Shown here piece by piece: positions 34,941 through 46,971 of a stretch of 64,000 bases of DNA. The translations under genes were made by a program, and so were the position numbers. Source of the stretch: Symbiodinium natans. Lineage: Eukaryota; Sar; Dinophyceae; Suessiales; Symbiodiniaceae. The notes under the pieces are model-generated. The model searched no databases. It had not been told where the DNA came from and saw only the letters and a program-made list of their open reading frames with translations. Position 1 is the first letter of the stretch; every line of letters begins with the position of its first letter. The stretch is from the NCBI GenBank assembly GCA_905221605.1, contig CAJNDS010002603.1:126001-190000 (forward strand), written 5' to 3'.

Positions 34941-35567
34941 GGGCCTCAGCCTTTGTCCGGACAAGCAGCGCCCTTGATAGAATTCCCCGCAGAAGCCCCA
35001 AGCTTCTGAAGCGTCTGAAGCTTCGTCTGAAGCTTCTTTGTGCCCATGCACCAGCATCGCAGGCGAACAGCAATCACGCTTTTCGTCATAAACCTACCTG
35101 CAACACATTGTGTGTATTGAGGACAACCTTTGACCAAGTTCCTAAGCAAACTAACGCATTTCTAGCAAGACCTATATACTACATCATTCAGGGTCGGTGC
35201 CGAATTTGATCGGGCACCGGTGGCATAATTCCTGTTCTTGCTTCCACTTTATTCGTTTTTACGCGGCTATCCCGACAGAATCAAACAGTGTGCTTAAGGG
35301 CAATGAGAGGGTAGGTCCACTGGCCCGGACGCCTAGGGCCTAGATTTCCGAGGCGGCGTGCTTGAGGGCCTGAGCTCTTGGCGACTGCATGCTCAGGACG
35401 GGGAACCAGGGCTTTGGCTTGCAGTTCTCAGATTCTGGACTTCGTAGTGATGCTGGAAAGACGTGACGGCTTCGGTGAAGTGCAACCCTTCCAAAAAGTC
35501 CACGGTTGACTTGGTGATGCTTGTAGTTTACATTGTAGTTTGTCCATGTTTTTGCTGGTAGCCCCCT

Positions 35568-35595
<28 letters not shown>
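35568..35595. repeat. Poly-C tract, 28 bp
   Basis: An uninterrupted run of C, preceded by CCCCCT and followed by TCCTCC. Confidence 0.93.
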
Positions 35596-35598
<3 letters not shown>

Positions 35599-35659
35599 TC
35601 CTACCCCCAAGGATCTACGCTTTCTAGATGATTATGATTTCCCAGCCATCTAAGCCGTC

Positions 35660-36020
35660 GGCTGACATGTCGAGAGTCTTGAGCGTCTTGAGCGTCTTGA
35701 GTGTCTTGAGCGTCTTGAGTTTCCAGTGGCTCAACTGAAGATCGAAGCTTCAAGAATCCCAGAAACCTTTTTGGCCAGCCTTCGATTTCCATCTCCCCGT
35801 CTTGAGACTCAAGATGTGGAAACCGAAGGCCCTGACCCGAGAGTTCCCTGGGATTCTTCGATCTTTGGTCTTGAGTTCAGCGTCAGGACGCTCTAGGCTC
35901 AAGACGTAAATCGAAGATCGAGGAAGGAGAGAAAACTCTTGGGGGCCAGCTTGGAAGTCCTCGTCTTGCAGCTCGAGACGCGGAAGACCCCTCAGTCTTC
36001 AACCAAGACTTTCAAGACAA
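35660..36020. repeat. CGTCTTGAG tandem units and scattered CTTGAG/CTCAAG
   Basis: Four or five consecutive 10-bp units of GCGTCTTGAG type at about 35673-35722. The same hexamer or its complement then recurs at irregular spacing to about 36020 (for example near 35803, 35870, 35900 and 35962). Confidence 0.75.
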
Positions 36021-39000
36021 TACCGATGCTCCAAACCCATTTCAGAGTTTCAATATGAACGACCCGTCTCTGCAAACTCCAGGCTTACCTTAGCCCTGCA
36101 AGTTCAACACAATTTCGTTTAATCCAACTTAGCAAATCAAAAAACAACACGGCAAACTCAGCAACTCATCGAACCAAACAAGTACGGAATTTGGACCTCT
36201 CCATCAAACATAGAGTGTTGGATCACTCTGCACCACCACCACCACGACTCAGTGTCTGACACGCATGACTCTGAACCCTCCGTGTCGTTACGATCTGGGC
36301 ATCTCGTGCAAGAGGATATGGTTACGATGAAAATGAGGTTTCTGGTGGAAGGGGGGAATGCTGCATCGCATACTCCGCATCTCCCAGTGGCTGTCCTTCA
36401 TTTCCAAATTTAAAATTCCCGAAAAGAGGAAGAGGTGTCATTTGCGGGATGCGGGTCTAAGTATCACGCTGTATTTTGGATGCTAGACTCTACCTGACAG
36501 GTGGCGGATGCATGGAAAAAATGTTGAAAATAGTTTCCCCAAAGAAGGAACAAGTGATTGATTGGGAATTGAGGCACTCACAAACACATTGTAACAACTC
36601 CTTGAACACTTTACAGATTTCGCGACTACATACAGAAGTCACACACCCGAAGCAGCAACAGTTGCAAGGCAGTGGAGTTCAGAGAAGCTGCGCCGATGTT
36701 TCAATTGGTGAGGTGATGCTTAGTGATGTGTTGAGGTTGCAAAAGTGCTGTCACTAGCCCAAGCTTCCTAGAACATGCGTGATACAAAGCTGGCTCAGAG
36801 AAAATACCCATGATTCATGTGTTAGTATCCATGAATTCATGTAGGTTCCTGCAAACTCCTATATTCTTCTATTTGCAGACCGGCCTGCGCGTATGCCTCT
36901 TTACACATTCTGAAAACCATCTGGGTATTCCCACATACAGCCTGTGACTTTGAATACCTTTGAATCAAGTTCCTGAAGAGCTTCTCATGCAGAATTACAT
37001 TACAAGAGTCCTATCAACGCCAATCCTCTGGACACATCTGAAGCAAATGCTGGTTTTTAGTGTATGTCATTTGGATAATATGGATAAGAACCGAAATCGG
37101 CGATCGTGTTTTTCAAGAAAGCCGATCACTTGGGATTCAAATACAGCTTACTATTTCATGTGGACCCCTTACAAGCATCATTAACTACTGTCACGGGAAC
37201 AATCTTCAATTTTTGGTGCCCCGTTTTGAAGCTCAAGACGGGGAATCGTAGACATAACCCAAGAAGACTACCGACTCTTCAACACATCCATCTGTCCAGA
37301 GCTACAATTTGTGACAAACGTGCCAACAAGTGTGCATCCACGGCGGTTTTGAGCTACGAAGCCGCTTGGCTGTCTGACTTCGCCACGAATGCTGCAGGTT
37401 GCTTGGTCTGAGCGCATCGCCTGCGAAAAATAGTCAGGTTTGCAAAGCGTACAAATTTTCGACCAGCCGATAGGGCCATCTCCGAAGGAGAGGCGCTCGG
37501 CGGCAGCTTCTGCAACAGAATCTCTCTATATCCGGATGGAGTAGCTCATTGGTCCTAGGGCAACATAGATGCAAACCTGCATGAAGCTGGATTATGTTCA
37601 TGGCATGTGCTTGAAACTTCTGCTGCATTCTTTTTGTTTCTTGTCTTTGCCTGATGTTAAGACATCCGCCACAAAGTGGCATTTTCCCTTAGACTTTAGA
37701 CGAAATCTTGCGGCCGTGAGATGCGACAGCATGGTTTCCACTGCTCACAATTTGCATTTCGGAGGCGTTCAAACAAGTTCTGCCCGGCATTCTTTATCGT
37801 GGGGCCCAATGTGAATTTGGGGTGACCCACTCTATTTACTTCACTTCGCAGACTTAGCATGTGTGGATTCTTTGTTGCTTCTGCCATTGCTTGTATGACC
37901 TGGGCTGCCACACAATGCGATGAAGGGCGCAGGGAAAGCTGCGCTGAACTCGCCGAGCAAGTGCTTAAAGCAGAACAACAAGCAGCAACGTTGTGCTGTT
38001 CTGCCGTTCCGCAAGGGCCTACAAAAGAGACCCACTGGCTTGCTGTTGCACCATGAAGCCATCGCACTGGCTGCAAAGTTGGCTCGTGACGGTACCATTC
38101 TCCGTCTGGGATGTTGGTACACTCCTCCCCTTGGCTCAGTGAAGAAACCAGGCCCCAAATCACAATCCAGCCACGAATCAGAAATTGTGAGCCGGAACCA
38201 GCGCCAATCAAGCCAGTGACCGTGCCAAGTGGGCATGCCAGAGCATCCATGCCGGCCAAGATGAGTAGTCCCTGCCACCACAGCGCACGCTTATACTACA
38301 TCCATGCTGGCAGCAGAGCATCCAGGAGCAATGGAACCTTGAATCGGAGCTGAATCTGGTTGTTCCGTTGGCCACTTGCCCTGTGGGCTCAATCATCTCA
38401 AACAACTCCCGGCGAGGAAGGGACACAAGTGACACGGCTCGAGTACTACTCATGCACTCACGTAGTGGGCAGACTGTGACATCCGTCACAGGACAGTGGA
38501 TGTGGACTCATGTTAAGATGGACGGGGCTGGGAAATCGGGAGCTTGAAGCCATGGAGTGGAGTTGGTCTGGACAAGTCGCCAACTTCGTGTCAAAGCCCG
38601 TGCCTCGGAAGTTGCCCAGCTGCTGTGATGGTCCAATGGTGACAAGAAACCGCGTCCAGGCAGCTGCAGCCTTCTGCGCCGTCCACTGCAAAACCAAGGC
38701 GTGGAGGCCTGGAAGATCCTGAAAGATCCTCGAAGTCTGCAACTGCCTTCCGAGTTGCAAGTTGGTCGTTCTTGCTGCCAGGCCGACGGCCACTCCACGC
38801 ATCCAGAATAACAGAGTCGTTGACCCCAAGACAGCAGACGGCCACAGAGGCTCGAAGCTTAGTGGGCGCACCGAGTTTTCTTGTTTGTGGGACGATGTTG
38901 GTATAGGGTGCATAGCTCCTCAAGGTACCTCAGATAAGTGCCCGTGTGATCCTTTGTCACTAGCAGTAGGCACTCATCCCACAGCGGATCAGTCTTGAGC

Positions 39001-40415
39001 AACACCTACCTTTGTCTCTCAAAGTCACGTTGTTGTCGTGTCTACTGACCATTCCCGGCTTGAGGGTGTCCGTGCCAACACCTTTCTTCCTCTTCAGTCT
39101 TCTGACCTTGCTGGGGGCCCCATTCGATGTTGTCCACGCAGGCACCTTTGTTTCCTCTTCAATTGATCCTCGACGATCCTTTCCCACCCGATCAGGTCTT
39201 GGTGATTCAAACTCCTTTCGATCAGTTCTTGATCCACCAATTTACGTCCTCACAACCTCACAAGTATAGCCGCATAGCCGACCAGCCGTCGAGCTGCACT
39301 TGGACATCATCTCGGGTATGTGCGAGAACAGTTCCCCTTCCCGAAACTCGCACGAGCGGTTGCGAACGATGATGACGTCTTGCCAGCGCGCCGATTCACC
39401 AAAGCATCCAGTCCATGCCAGCACAGTGATGACGTCCGCGTTCGCAACGCATGCGAGTCCCAGAGCATCCATGGCAGAACGATGACATCATCCGTGTTTG
39501 ATCCCGGCCTGACAACCCCCACCCATGCTGCAGAAGCACAACAACCTCACCGCAAGGAGGGTCTGTAGCCCTTCTTGCGCCGGTACTATGTTGATCTACG
39601 TTGTGTCGACTTTTCTACCAAAAACATCCTGGGAAATATCACTGTAAAGGGATTTCGTGCGGTAATTCTCGGTTCTTCATTGCGCTGTTCGTCTTGGACA
39701 CTGGACAGCAGCAAGACTTTCTCTTAAGTCCTTACCCAAAGCTCACAGGACACAGCAAGAATATTCATGTTGACTATTCGTACTGTTCCGCTCCTTCCTT
39801 CAGGACCTGGTTCTTTTTTTGTATTTCTGACGGACGGAGGCTTGTCAAATTTTTGCCGGCCAACAACGTCCTCATTTGTAGATGTTCCAAAAAAACATGC
39901 AATGTGTGTCGTTCCAGTTCGCGTGCGTTGCGTGGCATGCACCATTACATTGGAGCAGCTGTTTCTCCTGATTTCGTAAGGTGGGACTGCAGCGAAAAGC
40001 TAGAATTCCCGGGTGACGAGGATGCACATGTGTGTTTCAGATAGTTTTTCGTTTCAGTTGATCAGGGGCCTGAAGTTTTAGCCGCGATGTGCTTGTAAGG
40101 CATTTCTCAGATGAACGCCGAACTCCAGCCTTGTACGACAAGGCTTGAGCGGAACATTTGTGGAAGCAGTTCGGCTGATTTGTGTTGGGATGGGCACGGC
40201 TGTCCTGGCAAGAGTCTTTCAAGATGTGTTGGCGCCGCCCTGAGTCCATGCTTCAAAAGCAAAGATCCTTTGCACTTCTGATTTCTCAACTCTCAGCACT
40301 TGCCCATGCCGAGCCTCGCTACCGGCAAGCTTATGCAAGCCTCATAAGCAAGGGCGGTCGTGGGAGCGAGGCGTGTTTTATCTTGTTCCGCTCATATGTC
40401 TTACTTTTTTTGCAG

Positions 40416-40480
40416 GCTTACGATCTGGCCAGCCGCGGCTTTGCTGAGATGGAGCTGCACCAAGGCCAAGACCATCAGAG
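40416..40480 (+). CDS. Weak exon candidate (AYDLASRGFAEMELHQG)
   Basis: It is preceded by a T-rich tract and TGCAG|G, a good acceptor, and reads as a plausible helix in phase 0. No homology, donor or partner exon was found. Confidence 0.25.
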
Positions 40481-41538
40481 CCGCACCGGAGCCCCGCTTC
40501 AGCTCCTTAAGATTCCTTGAGCAACCAGTTGGGCTCTGCCGTACACATCGTGTCGCATTGTGTGCCACATGCTGCCACACCATCCCTTTCTCTGTGTAGT
40601 CCCGAACGGCTTGTCAGGCTTAACTTCTGGACTCGGAGTGAGCGAAAGCCTGCGCTCTGTACCTGCAGGTTCTGACAAGAGGCCCAAGGGGTCAAGCACT
40701 CGTTGGCAGTTTCTTGACAACCCAGTGGCTGACAGCCCAGCGACTTAGGCCCAGCGACACTGCGACAGAGGAGGACGAGGAGGAGGCTTGAGAGGATGCT
40801 TGTGGGCACCAATGCGACAGGGGATGACAGTACGGCAATCAGAAGAGCAGAAGCGGTTTGGTCCGCTGGCGACGATCCAGTCACTCGTCTCTGTAACTTA
40901 CTCAGAACGTGTCACAGTCGCCCTGCGCAGGTCCTCATCCCACCGCTGCTCCTGCGCGTCAGGGTTGCGAGATCTGTTCGCGACTATGAGGCGATGCGAG
41001 ACGTACCTTGGCCCCTAAGCAGGCTGCATGCACTTAATTAGGCCATTCAATCCATCACTTGCCAATCTTCAACAATGAAATGACCTCCACAAGAATGCGA
41101 CAAAAGCAAAAATGTCAAACCACAAGCAAATGCAGCTGCCGAGAATGCAAAAGGAAAGCAAGCGAAACAAAACAGTGACTTCACTCAAGTGACATGTTCT
41201 CAACAAGCTGACCAATTTTGTGTTGAACTGTGTGTTTGCCACAAAAGTGGCATGACGCTGAAGAGCTCAGTTGACTTTGGAGTGTCAATTGCAAACAAAC
41301 ATTGTGAGACAAAGGTTTGCGTTAAAAGAAGTTCTGCGATTTCACTTTGAGATCACGTTCTCAAGAAAGCCCAGGCCGACTCTCCGCCGCCCGAGGTGCG
41401 AAAGCGCGAAATGTGTTGCATGAAAAGAGTTGGATTTCGCTGTTTCGCTCGTGTGGAATTCCAGAGGCGCTTGTCAACGGCGTTCGTAGCCTACGAAGCC
41501 TTCAGCAAATCAAGGAGGAGGCCCCCGAATTCATGGGA

Positions 41539-41616
41539 GGTCACAGCCGCGTTCAGAGACTCTGGGAGTCAAGCAAGGAGACCGCAGCTACGAAAATCCA
41601 GGCCAGGTTTCGGCAG
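41539..41616 (+). CDS. IQ-motif exon, copy 1
   Basis: Reads HSRVQRLWESSKETAATK then IQARFRQ. ATKIQARFR is the core of an IQ (calmodulin-binding) motif. Compared with the copies at 46972 and 48397, the five differences I see over this frame (CGC/CGT, CTC/CTT, ACC/ACA, GCA/GCC, GCT/GCC) are all third-position and synonymous, so this frame has been selected as protein. The upstream frame differs between copies. Probably an exon of a long IQ/coiled-coil protein. Confidence 0.72.
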
Positions 41617-41697
41617 AGACCTTGCAGCAGAAGTCCCTGCACACTGCTAGTGTCCTCAAGTACATGATGGGTAGTGATGGTCGCTTCCACCAAGGAA

Positions 41698-41770
41698 GCA
41701 GGCAGCAGAAGAGGTTCAAAAGCGCAAGCAGCAGCAAAAGGAGGAAAGTGATGCAGCTACCAGGACTGTG
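41698..41770 (+). CDS. Coiled-coil exon KQAAEEVQKRKQQQKEE, copy 1
   Basis: Follows ACCAAG|G and reads KQAAEEVQKRKQQQKEESDA and ATRT. By eye the ~70 bp are identical to 47284-47357 and 48709-48782, although the neighbouring DNA has diverged. It is Gln/Glu/Lys-rich and likely an alpha-helical linker between IQ motifs. Confidence 0.6.
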
Positions 41771-42099
41771 TTTCGGCATTTGAGACCACTGGATCGGGGC
41801 AAAGATTGCTGACCAATTGGATCAGGAATAACTTTCCCATCTTTTGGTGGATTAAAAGGCCCCATGGGACCCATCTATAATTCTAGCTTATAGGGCATTC
41901 CTATAATGCTATGAATAACGGCGGTTTTTCGTAATCGTTCTATGCAGCCAATCAATTCATTATAATTATAAGTCTTCGAAATTTAGTGTATTTAACGGGG
42001 TCTTTTCCCTGATGATTACAAGACGCCAGTATTGACAGAACGAAGATAAACATTTTTAGCGGAGTTTGTATGGAATTCTGAGGATCTTACATGAGCTCG

Positions 42100-42150
42100 T
42101 TTTTACAAATAGTTTTTTTTTTTCTTTTCTCTCTCTCTCTCTCTTTTCTC
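42100..42150. repeat. Poly-T and (CT)n tract
   Basis: A run of T followed by TTCTTTTCTCTCTCTCTCTC, pyrimidines on the + strand, unlike the purine tracts of the first 5 kb. Confidence 0.8.
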
Positions 42151-43091
42151 TGTCTTTTGTATTCATTACAATCTTATGTTCAAATGAAATTCTCTCAGGT
42201 CAGTCTTCTCCCAGTTAATCAGCTGTTGTACCCGCCCCTTGTGCGTTGCCATCCGGGGGCTGTTTTCAATTTCTTCAAACAGCTGCCCACCCCTTGCGGC
42301 CTACTTTTTTGTTCCAGCTGCCCACCCACTGCGTTTGAGTCGGCAGTTGTCAGATGCTCACATCCCCGTTTCAGCTTCTTGCCTCTTCGGGCCCACTTTC
42401 GGCTTCTTGCAATTGTGCCCCTCAAGTGTCTTGGCTTTACGTAGTCTTGAGGTCCTCTGGAACCTCCGGGCGCAGGGGGCCTATGACGCTAGCGGAGGGG
42501 ACGAGCGCGGGAGGCCGCATGCCACAGGTCGATTCCTTCCTTCCTTCCAGCATACGTTGTTTGGAGCAAGCTGTTTGTAATGGCATTTGCGGCACTTCCT
42601 CCGTCCATCCAAGGGTCGAGGGAGCAAACGCAAATGTGAAGTCGAGCGCCTGCTTAGTCGATTTCGTTGCCAACATGTCCACAAATAGCCCTTGGTGTAT
42701 TTCGAGCCTTCGCGTGGTTTGACAACGATTTCGCGCGCCCGCAATGAGGTTCGGATCTAGCCTTCCCCATACCGACTTGGAGATCTGATTCTCATCTCCC
42801 TTTTGTTGCTTGTGACTGCATCTGTAGTCGCTGCTTCGAATTTTCATGATTGCGTGTAGGATCTACGACAGGTGGGAGCAGGGTTTGCATGGCCGTATCA
42901 CACACACACATGGTACACGTCGCGAAATCTCTACAGAAACAACAGTCCGCCTCAAATGGCACCGTGCAAGCGCAAGTCGTGCTAATTATCTGGCATGGGC
43001 CTGGGTGCAGAAGGGTTGACCCGAGTTCGGCTCAAGATATGCTACTCCCTGGTTCCGGAGTTTGTGCCGTGTGTGGGATCTGCGCTGCGAG

Positions 43092-43137
43092 GATCCAAGC
43101 GAGGTACCGTGGACGCCAAGCCAACAAGGAGGTCCAG
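43092..43137 (+). CDS. IQ-motif exon RIQARYRGRQANKEVQ
   Basis: Bounded by CTGCGAG|G and CAG|GA. The IQ core is RIQARYRGRQA. Nearly identical DNA recurs at 49330-49375 with one change that swaps Glu for Gln. Likely one calmodulin or light-chain binding site of a multi-IQ protein. Confidence 0.7.
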
Positions 43138-43635
43138 GACGTGCGCCGCGAGAGAAACCAGGCCGGGTGAAGAAGAGGTTTTACGTGGCACGTGGGCGGG
43201 GGCGCCTTTTACAGCACGACACGCGAATAAGCTGACTGGGGACGATTGGTTGATGAGCAAGAATGTCCGCAATCTTGCAGATCCAAGCCAAGGCAGCCAC
43301 GGCACCCTGGCTGACATTATTTGAGACATTGCTGCACTGGACACCTTGGGAAATCACGCCAAGAAAAACGTTGAATACCTCAAGGGCAACGTCCCATTGT
43401 GAAGTTCTTTCTGTGCAAGTAGCAGTAGGGTCGTTGTAAACAAAACAAGCAAGCCCAGTTACAGTGAGAGCGCCAACCCACGTCGAAGGCCATCCAATCT
43501 CAATATCGGAGCCGAGTTGCTGAGCGTCGTCAAAAGGCGACCCTTCAATAGTCCTGACACTTTAGTCTTAAGAGCAGAGAAGAGTCAGGGACAGCTCATG
43601 CAGTGCTACTTTCCGCTGCAGAGCGCAAGTCTGCA

Positions 43636-43698
43636 GGAGCAGGAAGAAGAATGTGCCACAAAGATCCAGTCCAAGTTCAGGCGCCGAGTGTCCGAGTG
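43636..43698 (+). CDS. IQ-motif exon EEECATKIQSKFRRRVSE
   Basis: After TGCAG|G the frame reads EQEEECATKIQSKFRRRVSE. IQSKFRRR is an IQ core. The diverged copy at 50230-50290 reads EQEEACATKIQSMFRRSVS. Keeping the same frame in both copies supports coding. Confidence 0.68.
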
Positions 43699-45360
43699 TC
43701 TTGTCACAAGGGGATGCAGGTCTGCTGCTGTAAGGCTTTAAGGTTATACCACGACAACGACACACGGTTTCGACGACTGCCGGGGGTTGTCTGTTTCAGA
43801 AGGCAGCACTAAGGTCGGTGAACACCAACAGAGTAAGGCATTAATTAGCCACATGAGACTACTTGAAATTTTCTTCTTGGGTAGAATACTGAGATAATTA
43901 GACTGCTCTGTCCAGGGTATGTAGCACGCCCCGGACCTCTTTGTGCGACGCAGGGTCTGTAACAGGGCCGTTCTCCTGGCGACAAGCCTCCGTGCGACAA
44001 CCTCTTGCAGCCAGCCTGCAACTGGCGACAAGCCTGCGACACACGCATGACAGAACGGGGTGAGGGGGCAGGACACCGCTTAGATCCACAGCCATGTGTT
44101 CTCAAACAGCGCTTCATCTGAATGATGAGCAGGCTGTTTTCATGGCATAGTTGAAGCGGCAATAGTCGGATGATCGCTCCAAGGAAGGGTTCAAATAATC
44201 ATGAATGGCAAGCTAGTTTGCAGAGGTTTTTTTAGCTCTACGCAACCCGCCTCGGCCGGGGCCTGTGTAGCGGCGACGTGCTCGTTTCCAAGACTTTGCC
44301 ACGAGTGGACGCGGAATACATGCAGGATAGCATCAGCAGGGGCGAGGGGGTAGTTGGAAGGGGAAGTCAGGCACAGAAGACCAGGGGGGTAAGTATGAGA
44401 GGAGGGATCAAACACACGTGGACCGAGGGGTGGGTGGGGGTGGGGGTGGGGGCGGAGGGCCATTCCAGCCCATAAAGCCACACAAAGGGGTGCAATCTGG
44501 GCGTTGCTTGCTTGGTGCTACCCAGACGCTTACGCCCAGATGCCCAGGCGGATTCAATGACACAACGAAGGTCACAATGAAGTTCTTGCAGCTGAGTGGG
44601 CTTTCTAGTTCATGGTCCTCTTCGTTCATCTTCAGCCTATACAGCTTTTCCAGTCAAGTTGAAACATCAGGAGCGGAGGTCAGTGTTCAAGGCGACGTTG
44701 TCCAGCTCGCTCAGGGATGATGAAGGAGATCAAAGTTGGTGGATTCTGCATTCCCGCCTGTTGCAGTGAGTTGGGAGGGGAAGGGAAATTGAAATTGTTG
44801 CCAGAAGCTTTACTTGATCATGACTTGGCCTGGGTTTTCCACCGGACTTCCGCAGGGAGGGGCAGGGAGGGGCGCTTGTTGCCTTTTGCCCTTCCCTTGG
44901 ACGTCGTCCGTGTTCCTGAAGGTCCGATGGAGCAGGGTTGTCATGGGAACCGCGTCTGTGGAATCTCTTGCGAATGAGAGAGGCCCACCCACTGGTTTTG
45001 CAAAGGTCAACGTGTTTTGTCGCAGCGCTGCCCGATTAGGAGATTTCATGTGCATGCTCGTCAAAGAATCCAAATTCATGCAGGTATCCGTGTTGTTGTT
45101 TACTCTTTTTTTTTCTGGGCCTTGCTCTATGTCGGCTGAGCAAGGCCTATGTCGGCTCTCATTTGATCACTTGCCAGCTTGTCTGCTATTGCCCTTCATT
45201 TCATTTGGCCCCTTGCTTTGTTCTGTTGCTTTTCCGCGCTTTTGCGTCTTGCTTTTTGCCGGCCTCTTGCTACATTTTCTTTTTTCCCCACCCTCGGTGT
45301 GGGGTTGTTAGATTTGAAATTTTAAACTCAACTCTTCTCCTGGCCCGGAACTCGCTCATC

Positions 45361-45727
45361 CCTGGAGTGCCCAACTTTAAAGTGTCCCTGGAGTGCCCAA
45401 CTCTGGAGTGTCAACGTCAGAGTTTCCTGGAGTACCCAACCCCAGAGTGTTGCCGGAGTGCCCAGTCCCAGAGCCTCCCTGAAGAAAGTCTCCCTGGAGT
45501 GCCCAACCCAGAGTGTCCACGGAGTGCCCAGCCCCAGAGTCTCCCTGGAGTGCCCAACCCCGTAGTCTCCCTGGAGTGCCCAATCCAGACTGTCCGCGGA
45601 GCAGCCCCAGAGTCTGCCTGGAGTGCCCAAATTCAGGGTGTCCTGCAGTGCCCAACCCCGGAGTTTCCCTGGAGTGCCCAACCCCAAAGTGTTCCCGGAG
45701 TGCCCAACCCCAGAGTATCTCTACCAA
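45361..45727. repeat. Minisatellite of about 25-bp CTGGAGTGCCCAACCCCAGAGT units
   Basis: About a dozen units of CCTGGAGTGCCCAACCCCAGAGT type with length variants, most around 24-27 bp. The unit contains no stop in several frames on either strand, which explains the overlapping Pro/Cys/Glu-rich (+) and Gly/Thr/Leu-rich (-) open frames. Confidence 0.9.
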
Positions 45728-46278
45728 GAGAGGGTGGGGATGTTCGAAGTCAAACAATTGCTTTGTTTTCTTTGTTTTGTCCCTTCTTGCGTTTCATTGT
45801 CTTCGCTTCTTGCTCTTCGTCTTTCGTTTCCTGGCTTTGCCTTTTTCTTACTTTTGGGTGTCTGCTTGTCTCCTATCTTGCCGCTGGCTTTGCTTTTGCT
45901 TGTTGCTGCTCTTCGTGTTTTGCATGTTGCCCTTTTTGTTTGGCCCCCGTATTTCGTTGGAGACTTTCTGCACAGCTTGAACTCTCTATTTCAGGGTGGG
46001 GGAGATGATGTACCAAAAGAAAAGCTGGAAACAAAGAAAGAATGAATGGAAGGCGTGCAGGACAGAACGAGAGAGAAAGAGAGAAAGCACGAATTACAGA
46101 AATGAAGAAATCAAGAAACGCGCATTCTTAAAGAAGTTCAGATAGAATGGATGACAGAATCAGCGAGAGAAAAGCCAACGAAAGAAATGCATGAAAGAAG
46201 GACGTTGCGAAAGAAGAAAAGACAGGATGCAAGACATGCATGCAGGACAGAACGACAGATGTAGAGTGTTTGCACTTT

Positions 46279-46297
46279 GGGGGGGGGGGGGGGGGGG
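46279..46297. repeat. Poly-G tract, 19 bp
   Basis: An uninterrupted G run just upstream of the duplicated IQ-exon block. Confidence 0.92.
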
Positions 46298-46491
46298 AGC
46301 TGCTTCACAGCTTCCACACGCTTCACCCCAACCCCCTGCCACACTTTCCGCAAAACAAGCTCAGAAACAAAGCTTTCGCGGTCGTACAACGCTCATGTTC
46401 GAAACGCAAGACAGATGACGATCTTTTGCGGTTGTTTAAGGAGCAATCGGGCATCGTGTTCGGCAGTCTTTGCTGGGAGTTGGGAGGCAGA

Positions 46492-46623
46492 AGCAAGCGG
46501 CAAGCGAAGTCCAGGCCCTTCGCAAAGAGAAGCAACAAAACGGCGATGGGACGGCGGACTCCCAACCAGCCGACGTGGACAGTCAGCTTGTGAGGCAACG
46601 GGCTGTCCTATCAGATGCTATGT
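46492..46623 (+). CDS. Coiled-coil exon QKQAASEVQALRKEKQQN, copy A
   Basis: The frame reads QKQAASEVQALRKEKQQN, GDGTADSQPADVDSQLVRQ and stops at TAG (46621-46623), probably beyond the donor. A close copy at 52435-52590 keeps the frame and adds RYETDVELESEL. The pattern is related to KQAAEEVQKRKQQQKEE, so this is another member of the same repeated helical exon family. Confidence 0.6.
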
Positions 46624-46971
46624 AGGCAGTTCTTGCATTGAGTTCGGATTCTTCAACGAGGCCTGCAGAGGAGGCTGGCGAAGAAGAAGGCATGCCTCAA
46701 CAAGAGGAGAAGGAGCAGCAACAGCGCGTGGAGGACCATTCACCCAGCTGCGGCATGTTTCACGGACCTTCAGCACAATGACCACTTGGAAGATCCATGC
46801 AGTTTGGGTCGAGCCGTGCTGCTTTTCACTCAGGAGGTGAGTCCTGCAGGTGATGAGGAGTGAGCAGAGGGTTTAGGGTTTAAGGTTAGTTGTCAAGACT
46901 TGTCAACCACGTTTGTAGCCTACGAATCTTTGAGCAGAGAAAGGCCCGTTAAAGGCCCTCCATGGGATATC

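Larger units (their letters stand above)
33891..41300. other. Seven kilobases without a recognisable gene
   Basis: Frames on both strands, including 37696-38259 (-), 38458-38913 (-), 39601-40044 (+) and 40182-40520 (+), show no family motif, no periodic conservation and no repeated splice pattern. The stretch may be intergenic or intron of the IQ-exon gene downstream. It contains homopolymer tracts, a CTTGAG-type decamer repeat and one weak exon candidate (separate entries). Confidence 0.5.
43740..46480. other. Inter-exon stretch with minisatellite; no firm exon
   Basis: No IQ or other motif found. Open frames at 44814-45311 and 45163-46045 run through T-rich DNA and the minisatellite at 45361 and are not called. 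A short dA-rich GAAAGA stretch lies at about 46060-46220. Confidence 0.5.

Noticed and set aside
34491-35073. Minus-strand frames across the G/C tracts
   Set aside because: They are kept open by homopolymers and Ala/Glu-rich low complexity; no recognisable domain.
37696-38281. Minus-strand frames of 187 and 146 codons
   Set aside because: Two different frames are open over the same DNA and neither shows a motif; no other gene is on this strand.
45163-46045. 281- and 140-codon frames as Cys/Pro-rich proteins
   Set aside because: They run through a minisatellite and T-rich DNA; the repeat unit lacks stops on both strands.
46870-46890. Telomere-like GGGTTTAGGGTTTAAGG
   Set aside because: Only about two heptamers, within the 961-bp duplicate (again at 48298); not an array.
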